A DNA stretch of 64,000 bases from Sthenelais limicola (taxonomy: Eukaryota > Annelida > Polychaeta > Phyllodocida > Sigalionidae). Location of the stretch: positions 150,092,808-150,156,807 of the forward strand of contig OW804095.1 of NCBI GenBank assembly GCA_942159475.1, read 5' to 3'. The first letter of the stretch is position 1. Each line of letters starts with the position of its first letter. The notes beneath the pieces are model-generated. The model searched no databases and was not told the origin of the DNA. It saw only the letters and a list, made by a program, of their open reading frames with translations. This document shows, one piece after another, positions 36,909-47,872 of the stretch. The translations under genes were made by a program, and so were the position numbers.

Positions 36909-36978
36909 TACATGTATGCGCCAAAGGTGGCATAACTTTCAGGTTATGCACCACCTTCGCTAAGCTTAGCATACAATG
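36909..36978. repeat. Imperfect hairpin, about 65 bases
   Basis: Nested inverted repeats: TGTATGC (36913-36919) with GCATACA (36969-36975), AAGGTG with CACCTT, and GCATAAC (36930-36936) with GTTATGC (36943-36949) around a six-base loop. It could be a small inverted-repeat element or an RNA hairpin. Confidence 0.5.
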
Positions 36979-37322
36979 TTGAAAGTACATTGTATATATA
37001 GGCAACTATACAGCACAACACAGTAATAGTAGAAACGGACACTCAAAAAGAGCAAGCACTTCACTACAAAACCTATCACCGGATTTACATTTAAACATGC
37101 GGGTAAATTGAACATTTAAAAAACTACTGTTTGTATCATTTAGATCTAAAATAAAACATAGCAGATTTAGGTAGGCATTGCTAGACTATGAGAAAATGCT
37201 GAAAAACAAACCTGAAATAGAATGATGATGGGCAAACAGAAATATGCATGTATGGGAACTAAAATGGTGTATTAAAGTAGAGTGGCAGGAGTTGGCAGAA
37301 AACGAATCTTAATGTAATTTAT

Positions 37323-37557
37323 GGGTCAGATCGTCAGAAAATGTACAATTGGCAGCACTACACATTTAGGTAATCTTACTAAGTTAGGCTGAAAAATGAT
37401 GAATATCGGGTATATCTGAGTATATTTGGTGTCGCGTTGATTTATAGTATTGGTTTTGCTAGGTTAAACTGCATTTTGAAGCTAATTTCTGTCGTAAATA
37501 TGGATTATTTGGGAGAATTAGTCAAGGCGAATTGTCCATTTTCTGACGATCTGACAC
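37323..37557. mobile_element. GGGTCAG MITE (family A), copy 12
   Basis: 235 bases, TTAT on both sides. The ends read GGGTCAGATCGTCAGAAAA and ATTTTCTGACGATCTGACAC, a subfamily variant shared with copy 10. Confidence 0.85.
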
Positions 37558-38118
37558 TTATAGGCATCTCATATAAAACATGAAAGACACTTCCAATGTT
37601 TTCCTTGGCCTAGACAGGCCTTCAGAGGAGGCGAGAACACAAACAACCCAAGTCCCACTTTATGAGCAGATGGGAGGAGGGTTTATACCAATGGTGATCA
37701 ATGATGTATGTCCCCTGCTCATTCTCCCCCTCACGGCCATCGATCTAACTACAAGAGGGAAGGCCCTCGTCCACACCCTCTCTCCCAGGTACTTGACCCA
37801 GGCGTTTCAACACACGACCCTCATGTTTTTATTGTACCTTTGCTGAGGTACTAAATACCTGTATTTTTGTCGGTAGATTTCCTTTGTTGAGATATGCCTT
37901 TGTTGTGTGTGTTTGGCGAACATGATGCATTGTGTACTGGAAGGTTATAAATTGTGTGTGCGCCTGGTGAACTTGATGATGCGTCTCAGTTTTGCTCTCC
38001 ATCCAGCCATCAAAATTCTGTGTTTTTAATTAAGAAAAATAAAATTGTAGTGTGTATTTTGCTTGTAATTGAGAAGGAATTCTGTTATGAACATGTTATT
38101 GTCCAATATCATGTTATT
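37558..38118. other. Intergenic, nothing recognised
   Basis: An 88-codon frame at 37580-37846 has no recognisable family. No other feature. Confidence 0.35.
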
Positions 38119-38306
38119 CAGTCCAGGCGGAGAGCCTCTCAGATCAAATAAGAATGGTATGTTAGTGATTGGACGCCTACTGCGTTAATAGCTTTCCTGG
38201 CCCTGGTGTATAGGTGTCCTAATTGGATTCTAATGGCATTCTGCGGTTTGGAGCGAAAGGCTTTCCCTCAGTTTGGAGGGACTCTCTCAACTCTGAGCCT
38301 AGACTT
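38119..38306. mobile_element. CAGTCTAGG-ended MITE (family D), copy 3
   Basis: 188 bases with ends CAGTCCAGGCGGAGAG and CTGAGCCTAGACTT. TATT is on both sides (38115-38118 and 38307-38310). It shares AAGAATGGTATGT and AGGGACTCTCTCAACT with the other copies. Confidence 0.75.
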
Positions 38307-38484
38307 TATTGTTTATGTGAGATTTTAGCTATTATGTCAAGAAAATGAACGCACAAGAATAGGATCTCTGACATAGGTTTTGCATGGTTAGTTTAGTGAG
38401 ATTAAATTTGTTATTTCGAAGGTTGTTGGTAGGCCTACCGATAATAATCAAAGCTTTTAAAATTATGGTTTCGGCGACTGTGGA

Positions 38485-38587
38485 GCCGGGAAGACCCGGC
38501 TAATCTTCGACACTGGAAACGAGTAGACTCGGTGTTTGGTTGACGATGTCTGCAGGCGTCTGGCTCCGCCACCAGACCCCAGCAGAC
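38485..38587. repeat. Cluster of three strong hairpins
   Basis: GCCGGG-AAGA-CCCGGC at 38485-38500, CGAG-TAGA-CTCG at 38520-38531, and a long stem at 38548-38587. In the long stem GTCTGC/GCAGAC, GG/CC and GTCTGG/CCAGAC are interrupted only by A-A and C-C mismatches around an eight-base loop. The GC-rich compact structure stands out in AT-rich DNA. It could be a structured RNA, a SINE head or part of a promoter region; no family is recognised. Confidence 0.55.
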
Positions 38588-38689
38588 AATGTATTTCGTT
38601 ACCTTTTTAATGGAATAATCGCCGAGTTTCTAGCTTTAATATGACAGCAATACATCCATATGATAATCCTAGATTCTCTACGTTTGTTT

Positions 38690-38870
38690 TGGAAGCCATT
38701 ACGACCATGCAAGGCGGAAGTGTCTGACCGGAAGGAGCGCTCGGTGGTGGCGTGTGGGAAGGTATGGAAAGCGGGACGTTACATTACGTACTCCTCACGC
38801 TGTGAGTCGAGTGTTTCTATCGGTCGATCGGCCGATGTGGAATCCCCATACGTTAACGTAACTTGAACGA
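38690..38870 (+). promoter_or_regulatory. CpG-rich promoter-like segment
   Basis: A short GC- and CpG-rich stretch with ETS-like sites (GCGGAAGTG and ACCGGAAGG), a CCAT-containing motif and a possible donor (AAGGTATGG). No downstream coding exon was identified, so this is weak compositional evidence. Confidence 0.25.
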
Positions 38871-39909
38871 AGATTGTCATTTACTTGTGTGCGTTTCGCT
38901 TAAACTGACTTTACATAAGTATAGCTTTGTTATTTTGCAGGCTATTGATGTGCGTGGATGGATACGTTTGTAGGAAAATAACTGCGAGAAACCAAAATAA
39001 AGCCCATGAGTCACCCTCTGTATTTCGCTGTACAGTTATGGCGCTGCGGGCGTAGTGTTTCGGTTTTTAGCATCCGCTTATTTTGATAAGCGTTTGGGCA
39101 GCCGTTCGTCCAGGAAGTCCTGGGGTAAATTCCAGAAGGACATCTTATTTTTGTCAAACTTAAAAAAACAAATAAAATATATTATTATCCAATTCATGGA
39201 TGGTGTGAATTACTTGATATTTAATTAATCACAACGAACTGGCAATAGGACCAAGATGAGCCAGAAATCTACCAGTTGGAAGACAAATATTTAAGATGGC
39301 AGACACATCATGGGTGCATTCGTTACAAAGGTACTGTGTGTCGTTCATGGCCTTTCTTCCATATTTCCAAATTGGCAAATACTTCATCACATGTCAGGTT
39401 CTCATGTACTTTTCTGCGTGACCAGCGATAAATGAACCTAGTGTTTATTTTACTGCGCTATGTACACACTTTACACTATGTACAGCCATAACTTTACAGT
39501 CAATCATATATATACCGGTTTTTGCCATTTCTAGCTTTAATGTTCAAGGTATTTCAGCCACTGTTTGTGCTGGAACTTCCTTCTTTTTTTTTATTTTATC
39601 GCCTATAACCCTAAATAATATCTACTGACAATATTAAATTATAATTATCCATGTATTTCCAGGTTTATGAACAAACAACTTCCTAGGTAAGGTTAATAGG
39701 ATTTATACCTTTGGCACACATTTATTTTCGTTAAATATATAACCCATTAATTAAACATTTTCATTATTGGAAATAAATATAGAATACTCCTCCAATCTAA
39801 TCCTAAATATTGGTTTATAATTTGCATTTTAACTATAGTTTTCCATCTCTTAAAGCTATGAATAAAAACAGAGCGAGAGTGTACAAGTGTTTAATAAACA
39901 AACATTAAT
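38871..39909. other. Intergenic, nothing recognised
   Basis: No supported gene or repeat. Confidence 0.4.
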
Positions 39910-40144
39910 GGGTCAGATTTTCAGAAAATGTACAATTCACCTTCATCAATCTTCTCAAATAACCCAAATTTCAGACGAAAATAAAGTTCAAAATATAGTT
40001 CAACCTAACCAAACAGATTGCTAGAATCAATTCAATGCTGAATAGACTCATATTTACCTGGTATTGACCAAATTGCAGCCTAAATTAGCAGAATTTACTA
40101 AATGTGTAAAGCTGCCAATTGTACATTTTCTGAAAATCTGACCC
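39910..40144. mobile_element. GGGTCAG MITE (family A), copy 13
   Basis: 235 bases, TAAT on both sides. Confidence 0.85.
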
Positions 40145-40365
40145 TAATACTGCATGTATTTCCAGGCCCATGGCCAAACACCTCCTAAGTAAAGGTGATA
40201 GGATTGACGTGCTCCATTCAGAAAGGGCCTGGAGCCGAGAGAAATGATATTTTATTTTGTGGCCAGGTTTGCATGAGTGTAAGTGATACCCATGTACATT
40301 ACAGTGTGAATGCACTCAGGGAAATGAACACATCCCATGCTGTAGTTACCCTGGTTACATTATAT

Positions 40366-40601
40366 GGGTCAGATTTTCAGAAAATGTACAATTGGCAGCT
40401 CCACATATTTAGTAATTTCTGCTAAATTCCGCTAAAAAATTAGACATTTTTGGGTATATCTGAGTATATTTGGTATCGTATTGATTTCAAGTATCTGTTT
40501 TGCTATGTTAAACAGCATTTTGAAGCTCATTTCTGTCTTAAATGTGGGTTATTTGAGAGGATTGGTTAAGGCGAATTGTACATTTTCTGAAGATCGGACC
40601 C
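40366..40601. mobile_element. GGGTCAG MITE (family A), copy 14
   Basis: 236 bases, ATAT on both sides. Confidence 0.85.
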
Positions 40602-41126
40602 ATATACAAGCAGTATTTATATGGTGGGGGCAGTGAGGCAAACATACGCAATCTTACAGCCCTGCACGGTGGCGAAATGTACACTGGTCCAGCCAGAGAC
40701 TCCCTTTTTAAAGGAATTTTAAGGTGTTGGTAATTTTTTTTAAAGTTTAAAGTTTATTGGGTCGTTATGAATTACCCTGTTCTCAGTCACCATCAATTAA
40801 CCAAAGATGTCTTTTGACAATATTTATTTGAAGTTGAACTATTTGTATTTACTATCATCAAATGCAGCATCATTTCATGAGATTTTTAGAAATGCAAACA
40901 ATTATAGCAAACGAATGCATATAAGGGAGCCAATACTTATTTACAGAAACACAGAGTTTGCTATAGTTATAAGCATTTAAGAAGTCATAACCATGGGTCG
41001 CAAAGATACAGAATTTATTACATGTTGTTCGATCATTGGTCTGAACTTTAAACATAAACAATCATTGACTCTTCATCTCTGAGTAAAAATGAAATTAGAG
41101 TCTTCGGAGGAAATATCAGAGTTGAT

Positions 41127-41275
41127 TCTTTTTTTTGTTTTTGCTAAACCTTTTATTCAACATAACCTGCGTTCGGGGCTTTTCAATGCTAAACATTTAG
41201 AAACAAGATGACACAATGGAATACTCAAAATGAAATACAGTGTATGAAGGTACGTATAAAATATGAGAATTGAGA
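41127..41275 (-). repeat. Retroposon 3' end (minus strand), copy 3
   Basis: The plus strand reads T-rich sequence, then CCTTTTATTCAACATAACC and TGCGTTCGGGGCTTTTC, related to 22930-23040 and 28483-28560. Confidence 0.4.
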
Positions 41276-41695
41276 CAGAAAGGTAAGAAAAGAGAGTTGA
41301 TTCTTAGGTTTCGAATAGCAACCTAATAATTATGGGCCTAAACATCCATCTCATTTTCGTTTACAATATCTTAGTGAATTTTGCAACAAATTATTGTACA
41401 TACTTGGTTGGACTGCATGACCCAAATCCATGCATAACCTTCTCTCATAACTAAAATACCCCTTCTCATATTATACCCCTTAATTCTCATATTATACCAA
41501 GGGCATACGTACAATGACGAGGGAGGGCAAACACTAAAGGTGGTGACTATATTATGCTTCTCAATTATTAGCTCTCTATTCGAGTATTTACCCCTCCCGG
41601 AATATTGCATAATCCATCTTAATTTGAGGACATTTTGACACTGATTTGTATGGAGATAAATAAACGGTGTAGACAGCAGCAGCTCCGGAATACAT

Positions 41696-41930
41696 GGGTC
41701 AGATTGTCAGAAAATGTACAATTGGCAGCTGTAAACATTTAGTAAATTCTGCAAAAGTAGACTGCAATTTGGTCAATACTACGTAAATTGGAGTATATTT
41801 GGCATTGTATTGATTCTAGCAATATGTTTGGTTAGGTACAACTGTGTTTTGAACTTTATTTCCTCTGAAATTTTGGGTTATTTGAGAAGATTGGTGAAGT
41901 TGAATTGTACATTTTCTGAAAATCTGATCC
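41696..41930. mobile_element. GGGTCAG MITE (family A), copy 15
   Basis: 235 bases, ACAT on both sides. Confidence 0.85.
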
Positions 41931-42287
41931 ACATGAATTTAGACTAGGTCTGTTAGATTTTAAAAAATGCCCTGAAGAAAGTAGTTGAAAGTAATTATTA
42001 GTTTGGTTTGACTGCCTCAATTTACTTTTGAGGGAGTTAAACGGGTGTAATGGGAGATGGAAAGTTAGGTCTAGATCCTCGATGTCAAATAATTTAGAGT
42101 TAATGATGGTTGTTACTGAGGTTCTGGCACGAATTATGTTTATTTTCTGGTCTAAGTTTAAGTTATATTGTACACATGTATTAGCAGCTGCTACTGCTTG
42201 GTGATTAGGTATTGAGGAAAAAACTCAGACTAAATGTTTTACCAAAATAATTGAAGTGACATTGATTATTTCATATAAAACATATGT

Positions 42288-42759
42288 GTGATGTGTTTCG
42301 GGAAAATGAGTCAGAAGTTGCAAATAGGATATTTTTCAAAGTGATTTATGCACAAGTTCTCTTCGTTGAAAATGTCTTATTCGTGGAGGGTTAAATGCTG
42401 TTTGTAGCAAGAATACATGTCCCAAATTTCAAGGCTTTGGATTGAATATATCCTTGCATTTCCGTGATAATCCTATGGAGTATATTTAGTTACATTACTG
42501 GTAATTGCACACCCAAAATTTTTCGAACGAAGAACTTCCCTTTTTGAACACAATGGTTGAGGGATTGGTTCTGTCTATCACTGCCCTTTACAGATCTGCA
42601 AACTTCTTTTCAAATGTAAATATATCAAACATAAAATATAGAAACACTTCTTAGATGTCCTTCATGTTTACCATCATTGGAATCCGCTCTTTTCAAATGA
42701 AATGATATCTCAAAATTCATTTTTTGCCACTTGTGACTCATTTTCCTATAACACATCAC
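42288..42759. mobile_element. GTGATGTG-ended MITE (family B), copy 2
   Basis: 472 bases with ends GTGATGTGTTTCGGGAAAA and CATTTTCCTATAACACATCAC. ATGT and ATTT (one mismatch) flank it. The inner ends carry TGAGTCAGAAGTTGC and CCACTTGTGACTCA. Confidence 0.75.
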
Positions 42760-42860
42760 ATTTGTTTAAATCATTGCTGATCGTATTTTCTAACAAAGAA
42801 CTTCCCTTCTTGAACACAATGGTTGAGGGATTGGTTTTTTCTATCATTGACCTACACAGA
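42524..42860. repeat. Direct duplication of about 70 bp straddling the end of family B copy 2
   Basis: AGAACTTCCCTTTTTGAACAC followed by an AATGGTTGAGGGATTGG segment at about 42530-42595 recurs at about 42797-42860. One copy lies inside the MITE and one just outside. Confidence 0.7.
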
Positions 42861-42979
42861 TGTACTTAAGGGAATAAAGAAAGGTCATATCGTGTATAGA
42901 TTAACCACGACTTTAGGCTCATGTTGACCGAGAGGGGCTATACTATTGTCCACATCTTTTCAGGGATGATGATTCATAT

Positions 42980-43355
42980 GTGATATGTTACAGGGAAATG
43001 AGACGCAATTCGCCAAAACGATATTTTCAAATGTGGTTCTTACAGGAACCCTTTGTAATAATATCCTCATTTGTAAGGTGTGTATTGCTAATAGTTGCAT
43101 TAAGACATGTACCATATTTCAAGATTGTACACTGAAGGTATTTATCCATATCTGAGGATATCCTAAGGAGTTTATTACCAATATATTAGAAATGATTGAA
43201 CATAAAGAAATATCGCTAACTGTTTCTTCCTATTCATTATAGATGTCCTTATGTTTACCATCATTGGAATCGGCTTTATCTCATCTTTTCAGATATGTTG
43301 ATATCTCAAAATCCATTTTTTGCGACTTGTGACTCATTTTCGAGTAACACATCAC
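42980..43355. mobile_element. GTGATGTG-ended MITE (family B), copy 3
   Basis: 376 bases with ends GTGATATGTTACAGGGAAA and TTTTCGAGTAACACATCAC. ATAT is on both sides. Confidence 0.8.
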
Positions 43356-43772
43356 ATATTATTATTTCTCTCATTCATTAGTAAATATGATAATTGTGTT
43401 TAGATAGAATGTTAGTACATATAAATACAGAAAGGTGCTATCAACATACAATTAATTCATGGCTTCTTATTACAATAAAGACAATTCCAAATTAAAGGAC
43501 TAAAAAAATTAAAGGACTAAATAGATTACAAAACTAATATATGTTGAACATAAAGGTATAACAATATTTAGAGCTCAGTATTTCCAGGTTAAACATGCAG
43601 CCAATATCTATACTGGATATGAATATTGCAATGCTGTGTTTGTTATTCTCAGTTGAAATTGAAGTTAATAAAGTCAGGTAAACAAAGTAGCTGGTAAGGA
43701 ACTTGTAGGAAAGGAATTTGATATACCCTACATACAATGCTAATGTTCAGTCATACAGTAGACGTCTCCTAT

Positions 43773-44114
43773 TGTTATAATGGATGTAACATAAAGGATG
43801 ACGAAGTAATGAAGTTTAAAGATGTATTTATTCCTGGTACAGGTATATAAATGTGATGGTATAACCTTGGTGTAATAAGGCAGGTAACTGACTAATTAGT
43901 GGGTCAAACCCAGGTTATATAGGAGGGAGGCTTACCTACCTGAGAAGCCTCTCCACCTCATTGGAGGTACGACCCAACCAATGACAGGTAAGCATAATTC
44001 AGTAGAGAGGTAGGCTCCATACAGGTAGGAGCTACGGTGAAGGTATAGGCATATGGCCATTAATAATTAAAATTTTAGGTACATAAATATATTATGACAC
44101 AATGAAGTATAACA
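43773..44114 (-). repeat. Solo LTR related to the retroelement at 51860
   Basis: The first 26 bases are identical to the reverse complement of the 5' LTR end at 52136-52161. The far end (ATTATGACACAATGAAGTAT then AACA) is close to the complement of the LTR start. CTAT flanks both sides (43769-43772 and 44115-44118). On the minus strand it carries TATATAA and AATAAA in LTR order. The middle is diverged and longer (342 versus 302 bases), so it is an older or sister-subfamily LTR left by LTR-LTR recombination. Confidence 0.8.
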
Positions 44115-44341
44115 CTATATACCTAAACAAGAAAAACATCTTAGCAAAGTTCATTTTAACTAAGGATGTCTCTGAAATGAGACACATTTGAGACACACTT
44201 GGGATACAAATACATTGTGTGGATAGGTTCCTCCTACCAGCTGGGAACGGCACGTAGAGGAAGGACTTTACCTTCCTACAGGTAAAGCAATACCAAATAA
44301 AAAGAAATTTCCTTAGCTTATACAATAGGCTTCTGGTATAT

Positions 44342-44577
44342 GGGTGAGATTTTCAGAAAATGTACAATTCAACTTCACTAATCTTCTCAGATAACTCAAA
44401 TTTCAGACGAAAATAAAGTTCAAAATACAGTTCAACCTAACCAAACAGATTGCTAGAATCAATGCAATGCCGAATATACTCGAATTTACCTAGTATTGAC
44501 CCAATTGCAGCCTAATTTAGCAGAATTGACTAAATCTGTACAGCTGCCAATTGTACATTTTCTGGAAAATCTGACCC
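44342..44577. mobile_element. GGGTCAG MITE (family A), copy 16
   Basis: 236 bases, flanked by ATAT and ATAC. Confidence 0.8.
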
Positions 44578-46098
44578 ATACATGTCCTGGCAGTTGATAA
44601 CGGCCGGACATCACAATGAACGATACCTCGTCCCTTTTTGTCCCAAGCTTCCTAATTCTATTAAGCTGAAATTTAAGTAAACAAAGAAGTGGGCTCTGGT
44701 CTGAAAGCACTGGATATGAACACAAGTGCCATGAATGGCTCCTATTGGCCAGATTGACTGCAATCCGATCTCACACACGTGACTGTCACGGGGTCAGGCT
44801 AATTGGATTTTGATATCGCTTCCTGGCTATGAATGGTCAAAACTGGACTTGGACAAAGAGTATTGTGGCGAGCACAGCGGTCAGCAGCAGGTAAGGGTAT
44901 AGATAAAGAGTTGGTGTGGAGATAAGCCTTGTGGCACGTGTGTGACCAGGTGAGTGACCAGTGGTCAGTGTGAGTACAGGCGGGAGCATGTACCCTTTAA
45001 CTACTTCCTTCATCGTCATGATGGTGACCACTGGGCAAGCACAGGTATAGATGGGTGCCCCTTAACGCTGTCAGAATTACTTTTATCCACCCAATAATAT
45101 CTTTTTTATTGGAGTCTACCAAAGATGTTTTTATACAATAGTCATTTAAAGTTGTAATATTCTTAATAGGGGAAATGTATGTGCCACTGCGCATGTCTGT
45201 CACAGTGCATCCTGGGATGGATTCTGATGAAATCTAACAAACAATTATTTAGCAACATTTTTATATCTGATCTTCCGATGTTTCTGTCTCAAGTACAATC
45301 ACAATAGAGGCCAGTATGGTCGAGGTGAGTGATATTTCACAATTCCTTCTGACTGCATTTCCAGCCACACTTTCATGGCAATATTCGTGCAGTGGTCATC
45401 ACATTATGCATTTTAATTAGTAGTTACCGTAATAACAAGCCTCCTCACCACAAAAAATAACATTGCTTGTTTAAAACAATTAGTGTTGTTTAATAAATAA
45501 TTTCTCAGTTCCTTAACGATGGTTCCTAAATGAAACTATAAAAATATAAAAAGTCCTAGCCTCCACCCCCCCCCCAACACCCACCCACACCCACACATAC
45601 CTCATCACCTATAGTCTTCAACAACAAAAGGGGGAGATGCCTGGATAAGTAGATCGGTTGTGAAAACTGTTCTCTTACCAAATTTCAAATATAAGTAACC
45701 GCCCCGAAATAACCGTACCCACAACCTGTCAGGTCTTAGATCTCAACGGAAGACCACTGGGGAGCTATTCTGAAAACTTGAAAGATTAAAATTGATGTAC
45801 TTAAGCTCTCATCCTGGATAAAAACGAATTAAACAAAATGTCCATGCCTCCAAGTCCGAGGGTCACTTTGTGAGGCTGAGACCTATAGAAGAGAAAGGTG
45901 TGCCTTTCAGTTGACCACCCCTCCAGTGGTCACTCCAGTGGTCACTTCACTGCTCCTGTGGATGAATTAGAGCCACGCATGGCGCCAAGCTGCCATATTT
46001 ATTAAGAGTAATGATACTTTGATGTAAATATTAACACGTGGCCAGTGTTTGAAGTGTTTCTCACAGAGTAGCAGCCTGCACCTGAGCTTCGTCCTTAA
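44578..46098. other. Intergenic; contains dispersed repeat copy 2
   Basis: About 45150-45270 matches the dispersed repeat at 23375-23500. About 45067-45150 resembles 40785-40850 (ACCAAAGATGT context). A short poly-C tract lies near 45564. No gene is supported. Confidence 0.4.
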
Positions 46099-46550
46099 GG
46101 GTGGTCTCCACTGGCTGCGGTAAGCTCTGCCGTAAGCTCTGTGGTAAGCCTTGCGATGGTGCTGTGATAGTGAGGAGTGGCGAAGTGAATAATAGAAAAA
46201 AGATGACCATCAGAAAGTCCTATATGGGTTAGATTTTCAGAAAATGTACAATTCGCCTTCACCAATCCTCTCAAATAACCCACATTGAAGACAAACATGA
46301 GCTTCAAAATGCAGTTTAACATAACAGAACTGATACTTTAAATCAACTCGATACCAAATATACTCAGGTATACCCGGTATTCATCATTTTTCAGCCTAAT
46401 TTAGGAGAATTTACTAAATGTACAGCTGCCAATTGTACATTTTATTGAAAATCTGACCCATATCTCGTCATTCCTTTCCACCTACAGAACCAGCACAACA
46501 TCATCGCAAGGCTTACCGCAGAGCTTATTGCAGCCAGTGGACACCACCCT
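46099..46550. mobile_element. TTAA-flanked MITE related to 18662-19916, carrying a nested MITE
   Basis: Ends GGGTGGTCTCCACTGGCTGC and GCAGCCAGTGGACACCACCC are inverted copies. TTAA occurs at 46095-46098 and 46551-46554. TGCGGTAAG-type subterminal repeats match the larger element. It is interrupted by family A copy 17 at 46226-46459. Confidence 0.8.
46226..46459. mobile_element. GGGTCAG MITE (family A), copy 17, nested
   Basis: 234 bases, ATAT on both sides, inserted within the TTAA-flanked MITE. Confidence 0.85.
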
Positions 46551-46835
46551 TTAATGCTTCATTATATTTCCCAATACAGGCTTGTCACAGGGTATCTAAT
46601 TACATTGTGCTCGTGGTTGCACTCACAAACGCTTTCCCCGTCACCTTTATTGTAATGGGAAATATTTATTTGGGGTTATCCTAAATCTATTAGGAAATGG
46701 GTGTTGGATTTAGACTTGTTTGCTATACGTAAGATGGTTAATTCGGTCAAAGCAGTTGTGCGTTTATTTTGTGTAATATTTGGCCATATAATTGAATGTG
46801 AAAAAGATGACCATCAGAAAAACATATATCTTGTT

Positions 46836-47048
46836 CAGTCTAGGCCCAAAGTTGAGATAAGAGAGTCCCTTCAAGCGAAGGGAAAGCCTCTCGCCTCAAA
46901 CCATTATAATTCCATTACTTAAGACCGCAAAATGTCATTTTATTCCCATTAAAATGCCGAGTTCTAGGCCAAGTTAGCGATTAGCGAAGTAGGTGTCTAA
47001 TCACTGGCATACCATTCTTATCTGATCTGAGGATTTAGACCTAGAGTG
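46836..47048. mobile_element. CAGTCTAGG-ended MITE (family D), copy 4
   Basis: 213 bases in inverse orientation to copy 1, with ends CAGTCTAGGCCCAAAG and TTTAGACCTAGAGTG. Target duplication is not clear. Confidence 0.7.
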
Positions 47049-47447
47049 TAACTTATCGTGCATATATATCCATTCTTCGTTCCAATAATTATATCATTGT
47101 TTAAATCGAGGAGAAAGAGACATGAAACAAACTGGAATGAAAGACTAGGATCGCTGATCCAGCAGAGGACTCTTCAAGGTTAAACAGGTTATTATTCAGG
47201 TTCCAGGTGTTACAATTCTTCGCAACACTTTTTTGAAAACCATTTGGCCAGTGACTTGATGGCTGTCTCATGGCCTGCCAACCTGACCTGCCAACAAACA
47301 CAATCGAAATAAAAAGTCTACATGCCATAGAGTATCATATAGCACTTACCAACAGTAATCTATTTCTATTGTTAAATGTATTATACGACAACAGTAGCTC
47401 CTTCTATTCAGCGAACAGACAAGCTACATTTATATATGGATCGATCT

Positions 47448-47872
47448 GGGCGTCAGTAAATGTTACAATCGGCAGATGTGCATATTTAGTCAATTCTACT
47501 ACATGGGTCAGATCGTCAGAAAGTGTACAATCACCAGCTCAACCCATTTAGTGAATTATTCTAAATTAAGTTGAAAAATAAATACAAGGTAAATCTGAGT
47601 AAATATTGCATGGCTTAGATTCAAATAATCTGTTTGGTTATTTAGTATTTTGGACCTCATTCGGAATTTGGGAAATTTGAGAAGTTTGATGTAGTTGAAT
47701 TGTACATTTTCTGAAAATCTGACCCATATTAGACGGAAGAAAATGATAAATAGTCGGTATATATCTGTGTATATTTTGCATTGCATTGATTCAAAGTATC
47801 TGATGATATGTGTTTTGAACAAATTTGTCTTAAATTCAACTTGTTTGAGAGGAGTGAAGGCGAATAGGATAA
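47448..47872. mobile_element. GGGTCAG MITE (family A), old copy interrupted by a younger copy
   Basis: A diverged left part (47448-47500, ending in TTTAGTCAATTCTAC) and a diverged right part (47730-47872) flank an inserted family A element. The right terminus is decayed. Confidence 0.6.
47505..47725. mobile_element. GGGTCAG MITE (family A), copy 18, nested in another copy
   Basis: 221 bases with clear ends GGGTCAGATCGTCAGAAAG and TTTTCTGAAAATCTGACCC, flanked by ACAT and ATAT. Confidence 0.75.
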
